From positions 1 through 7,131 of the forward strand of contig CAKSWA010000062.1 in NCBI GenBank assembly GCA_934511165.1: a stretch of 7,131 nt of DNA, written 5' to 3'. Positions 4,413 through 7,131 of this stretch are shown piece after piece. The stretch is from an uncultured Oscillospiraceae bacterium (GTDB taxonomy: Bacteria; Bacillota; Clostridia; Oscillospirales; Oscillospiraceae). A program made the position numbers and the translations under genes. Below the pieces are notes generated by a model that saw only the letters and a list, made by a program, of their open reading frames with translations, was not told where the DNA came from and ran no database searches. Each line of letters begins with the position of its first letter. Position 1 is the first letter of the stretch.

Positions 4413-5747
4413 TCAGTTATCTTCGCGGTCGCCTTTCTGCCGGATGGTGATGCGGATGGGCGTGCCCTCCAGTCCGAACGTCGAGCGGATCTGATTTTCA
4501 ATGTACCGCTGGTAGGAGAAGTGGAAGAGCTCCCGGCTGTTGCAGAAGATGACGAAGTGCGGCGGCCGCGTGCCGGTCTGGGTCATATAGTAGATTTTCA
4601 ACCGGCGTCCTTTGTCAGACGGCGGCTGCACGCGCGCCTGCGCATCGGCGAGTACGTCGTTGAGAAGGCCGGTCGTGATGCGCATGGAGCTCTGGTCGTT
4701 TACAAAGTTTACAAGCTCAAAAATGCGCTCGGTGCGCTGACCGGTGAGCGCGGAGATGAAGAGGACGGGCGCATACGTCATGAACGAGAGATCGCGGTAA
4801 ACGTCCTTGCGCATCTTGTCCATTGTGTGGGTGTCCTTCTCGACGAGATCCCACTTATTCACAACGATGATGCTTGCCTTGCCCGCTTCGTGGGCAAGAC
4901 CGGCGATCTTGGTGTCCTGCTCCGTGACGCCTTCGCGCGCGTCGATCATGATGAGACACACGTCCGCACGTTCAATGGCGAGCTGCGCGCGCATAACGGA
5001 AAACTTCTCGATCCGGTCGTCCACCTTGGACTTGCGGCGGATGCCGGCGGTGTCGATGAAGATATACTTGCCGTATTTGTTCTCAAGGCGCGTATCCACG
5101 GCGTCGCGCGTTGTGCCGGCCATGTCCGCGACGATGACGCGGTTTTCCCCGAGCACGAGATTGACGAGCGAGGACTTGCCGACATTCGGCTTGCCGATGA
5201 CGGCGACGCGGATGAGATCGTCCTCTTCCTCGCCCTCTTCCTCGGGCGGGAAGTTCTCGATGCAGGCATCGAGCATTTCGTCCGTGCCGTGGCCGTGGAT
5301 GGCCGAGAGCGCGATCGGGTCGCCGAGACCGAGCGAGTAGAACTCGTAAATGCCGGGGTCGACCTGGCCGACAGAGTCCATCTTGTTTACGCACAGCACG
5401 ACCGGCTTGTGCGAGCGCTTGAGCATCGCAGCCACTTCCTGATCGGCGGCGGTGACGCCGGTGCCGATCTCGGTCACGAACACGATCACATCCGCGGAGT
5501 TGATGGCGATCTCCGCCTGCTCGCGCATAAAGAGCAGAATTTCGCTGTCTGCCGTCGGCTCGATGCCGCCGGTATCGACGATATCAAAGGTGCGGCCCGC
5601 CCATTCGCACTCGGCGTACAGGCGGTCACGCGTCACGCCGGGCGTGTCCTCCACGATGGAGAGACGCTTCCCGCACAGACGGTTGAAAAGCAGGGATTTG
5701 CCCACGTTGGGGCGGCCGACGATCGCGACAAGGGGTCGTTTAGCCAT
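4413..5747 (-). CDS. der: Ribosome-assembly GTPase Der (EngA)
   Basis: A 444-residue essential GTPase with two G domains in tandem and a C-terminal KH-like domain, which acts in maturation of the 50S ribosomal subunit. G domain 1 has GRPNVGKS (11-18), TPGVTRD (35-41), DTGG (58-61) and NKMD (121-124). An acidic linker (PPEEEGEEEDD, 167-177) leads to G domain 2 with GKPNVGKS (185-192), AGTTRDAVDT (210-219), DTAG (232-235), NKWD (297-300) and SALTG (332-336). The KH-like domain (about 352-440) keeps RRLKIYYMTQ, PPHFVIFCN and FGLEGTPIRI. Length and all motifs are normal. The residue after the first Walker Ser is Leu19 where Thr is usual; the Mg-binding Ser is kept. Start at ATG 5747 with AAAGGAGG 8 nt upstream. 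It follows the DUF512 gene by 24 nt, so the two are cotranscribed. Confidence 0.98.
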   Translation of the reverse strand: MAKRPLVAIVGRPNVGKSLLFNRLCGKRLSIVEDTPGVTRDRLYAECEWAGRTFDIVDTGGIEPTADSEILLFMREQAEIAINSADVIVFVTEIGTGVTAADQEVAAMLKRSHKPVVLCVNKMDSVGQVDPGIYEFYSLGLGDPIALSAIHGHGTDEMLDACIENFPPEEEGEEEDDLIRVAVIGKPNVGKSSLVNLVLGENRVIVADMAGTTRDAVDTRLENKYGKYIFIDTAGIRRKSKVDDRIEKFSVMRAQLAIERADVCLIMIDAREGVTEQDTKIAGLAHEAGKASIIVVNKWDLVEKDTHTMDKMRKDVYRDLSFMTYAPVLFISALTGQRTERIFELVNFVNDQSSMRITTGLLNDVLADAQARVQPPSDKGRRLKIYYMTQTGTRPPHFVIFCNSRELFHFSYQRYIENQIRSTFGLEGTPIRITIRQKGDREDN

Positions 5748-5771
5748 AGGAAAATCCTCCTTTCGGGGGTG

Positions 5772-7058
5772 TTAAAGTTCTTCAAAGCGCATCGCGGCGA
5801 GCAGCTCCGCGCCGTCCACCTCGAGCGGGATGACCGGCACGCCGAGCTCACGCGAGAGGTCTTCGGGCGTGAGATCGTCCAGAAACACGCCTTCGCCATG
5901 ACGCAGCATGGTTTTGGGGATATATATCCGTTCGCCGAGTTCTTTTTCCCGGAGATGGCGGAGAATGTCCCGCCCGGTGAGCAGCCCGGCGACCTCGATG
6001 GTGTGGCCGAAAAAGTCGTTCGGAATACCGTAGACCGTGCCGTTCGCCCCGGCCTTTTCCACAAGCGCGCGCAGATACGGCTCGGCGGCCTTGCCGGTGG
6101 CGATGGTAAAGTGCGGCGTATCCTTCCGCTCGGACGCATCTTCGAGCGAGAGCGCGAGATCAAATTCCGTTTCGAGCAGACGCAGCATGCCTACGCCGTT
6201 TTCGAGCTGGGCATAGTCCTCGTAGTATTCGTCCTCCGGCAGGGGAAGCTGGGCCCGGAGATACATCTCGTCGCTGCAATAGAAAATATGGCTGCCGTAT
6301 TTTTCAAAGCACTCTGCGGCAAAGGCCTCTACCTGCGCAATTGTCGCGCGGGCCTGTTCGAGCGTATAGGGGGAGAGCGGCGTCAGGCGTTCCCGGTGGC
6401 AGGTGAGCCCCACCGGCACGATGGAAACGCTGCTCACATGCGGATAAAATCCGGCAAGATCTTCCAGCGAGCGCTGCAGCGCCGCACCGTCGTTCCAGCC
6501 CGGCACGGCGACGATCTGGCATTCCATGAAAATGCCCGCCGCGGCGAACCGGTTCAGGATATCCATGATCTCTTTTCCGCGCAGATTGCCGATGAGCTTT
6601 GCGCGCAGCTCCGGGTCGGTTGCATGCACGGAGATGTTCAGCGGGCTTACCTTCAGATCACAGATGCGCTGCAATTCGCGCTCGGAAAGATTCGTACAGG
6701 TGATATAGTTCCCCGTGAGGAACGAAAGACGCGCGTCGTCATCTTTAAAATAGAGCGTTTTGCGCATCCCGCGCGGCAGCTGATCCACGAAGCAGAACAC
6801 GCACCGGTTGGAGCAGCCCGTCGGCTTGTCCATCAGGTACGTTTCAAAGTTCAGCCCGAGATCCTCGCCCTCCTTTTTGCGGAGGCGGATCGTGCCCGCG
6901 TCCCGGAATTCCAGCGTGAGCGAGCGGTCATACGCCCAGTATTTATAATCGAGCACGTCATGGATCTCGTGCCGGTTGATATAACGCAATTCGTCTCCGG
7001 GGAGCACCCGGCCTTCCAGCGGAGAGCCGGGGTCTACCGACGAGATCGTGTTGTACAT
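5772..7058 (-). CDS. PDZ / radical-SAM / DUF512 protein
   Basis: A 428-residue protein with a PDZ-like N-terminus (about 1-60: ISSVDPGSPLEGRVLPGDEL), a radical-SAM region and a C-terminal DUF512 domain (about 200-420). The iron-sulfur motif is CX3CX2C at Cys82, Cys86 and Cys89 (GCSNRCVFCFVDQLP), which would hold a 4Fe-4S cluster for S-adenosylmethionine cleavage. DUF512 marks include SDEMYL (272-277), ENGVGMLR (286-293), TGKAAEPYL (331-339), the GHTIEVAGLLTGRD segment (361-374) and FLDDLTPEDL (402-411). The family is found mainly in Clostridia and relatives, often next to der, and its reaction is unknown. The adjacency suggests a role in ribosome or tRNA biology, but that is guilt by association. 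Start at ATG 7058 with GAGGAG 5 nt upstream. It is first of the pair with der. A terminator lies just ahead of its ribosome binding site, and no promoter is seen between them. Confidence 0.93.
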   Translation of the reverse strand: MYNTISSVDPGSPLEGRVLPGDELRYINRHEIHDVLDYKYWAYDRSLTLEFRDAGTIRLRKKEGEDLGLNFETYLMDKPTGCSNRCVFCFVDQLPRGMRKTLYFKDDDARLSFLTGNYITCTNLSERELQRICDLKVSPLNISVHATDPELRAKLIGNLRGKEIMDILNRFAAAGIFMECQIVAVPGWNDGAALQRSLEDLAGFYPHVSSVSIVPVGLTCHRERLTPLSPYTLEQARATIAQVEAFAAECFEKYGSHIFYCSDEMYLRAQLPLPEDEYYEDYAQLENGVGMLRLLETEFDLALSLEDASERKDTPHFTIATGKAAEPYLRALVEKAGANGTVYGIPNDFFGHTIEVAGLLTGRDILRHLREKELGERIYIPKTMLRHGEGVFLDDLTPEDLSRELGVPVIPLEVDGAELLAAMRFEEL

Positions 7059-7076
7059 ACAAACTCCTCATAGCAA

Positions 7077-7105
7077 AAGAAGAGGGGGCAAAGCCTCCTC
7101 TTCTT
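7077..7105 (-). terminator. Intrinsic terminator upstream of the DUF512 gene
   Basis: Arms 7077-7089 and 7093-7105 pair over 13 positions with one mismatch around a 3-nt loop (AAGAAGAGG base). On the minus strand the stem runs into TTCTTTTGC. It follows the stop codon at 7114-7116 by 8 nt and ends 7 nt before the DUF512 ribosome binding site. Confidence 0.75.
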
Positions 7106-7113
7106 AAGCTCGG

Positions 7114-7131
7114 TTACTTTTTCTCCTCGTC
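7114..7131 (-). CDS. C-terminal end of an upstream gene
   Basis: Minus-strand codons GAC GAG GAG AAA AAG TAA read DEEKK-stop up to the window edge. The terminator placed 8 nt after the TAA supports a real gene end here. A charged tail alone does not identify the protein. Only five residues are visible, so the frame rests on the terminator and the stop codon. Confidence 0.5.
   Translation of the reverse strand, partial: DEEKK

Noticed and set aside
4356..7073. An uninterrupted plus-strand open frame of about 900 codons, antisense to der and the DUF512 gene
   Set aside because: It lies opposite two well-identified genes, has no ribosome binding site, and its translation has no recognisable domains. 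GC-rich codon use on the minus strand keeps the opposite frame free of stops.

Overview
The window looks like a chromosomal segment of a moderately GC-rich, low-GC-phylum anaerobe (Firmicutes, class Clostridia, perhaps Oscillospiraceae-like). The grounds are strong AGGAGG-type ribosome binding sites before every gene, sigma-A-like promoters with 17-bp spacers, compact AT-rich intergenic regions between GC-rich genes, a DUF512 radical-SAM gene directly upstream of der, and a MerR regulator of a type common in gut Clostridia. The taxonomic placement is inference, because no rRNA or other marker is present.

Layout from left to right. Positions 1-156 (minus) hold the N-terminus of a lipoprotein that runs off the left edge. 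Positions 157-465 are a divergent regulatory region with two facing-away promoters, a GC-rich hairpin and a dyad operator, leading into a MerR-family regulator (466-915, plus). A long hairpin at 942-991 separates this gene from a convergent two-gene minus-strand operon. That operon is a PLP aminotransferase (2028-3167) followed by an ornithine cyclodeaminase/mu-crystallin family protein (1015-2031), joined by an ATGA overlap. Its promoter and a structured leader of about 150 nt lie at 3168-3375. Next come a small HExxH metallopeptidase-like protein (3451-3912, minus), an AT-rich gap, a tRNA-Ser(GGA) gene (4214-4306, minus) with its own promoter and terminator, the ribosome-assembly GTPase Der (4413-5747, minus), and a PDZ/radical-SAM/DUF512 protein (5772-7058, minus). 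The last few codons of another minus-strand gene and its terminator close the window.

How the parts may work together. DUF512-der is a housekeeping pair followed by a tRNA gene that has an independent promoter, so this block serves translation. The aminotransferase and cyclodeaminase-family proteins are translationally coupled and probably act in sequence on one amino acid: deamination to a 2-oxo acid or cyclic ketimine, then NAD(P)H-dependent reduction or the reverse. Substrate and direction cannot be read from the sequence. The most interesting non-coding element is the leader of this operon, which can fold into mutually exclusive helices and sits under a promoter flanked by AT-rich repeat boxes. 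No CRISPR array, insertion sequence or phage gene was seen. Long open frames antisense to the GC-rich genes are codon-bias shadows.
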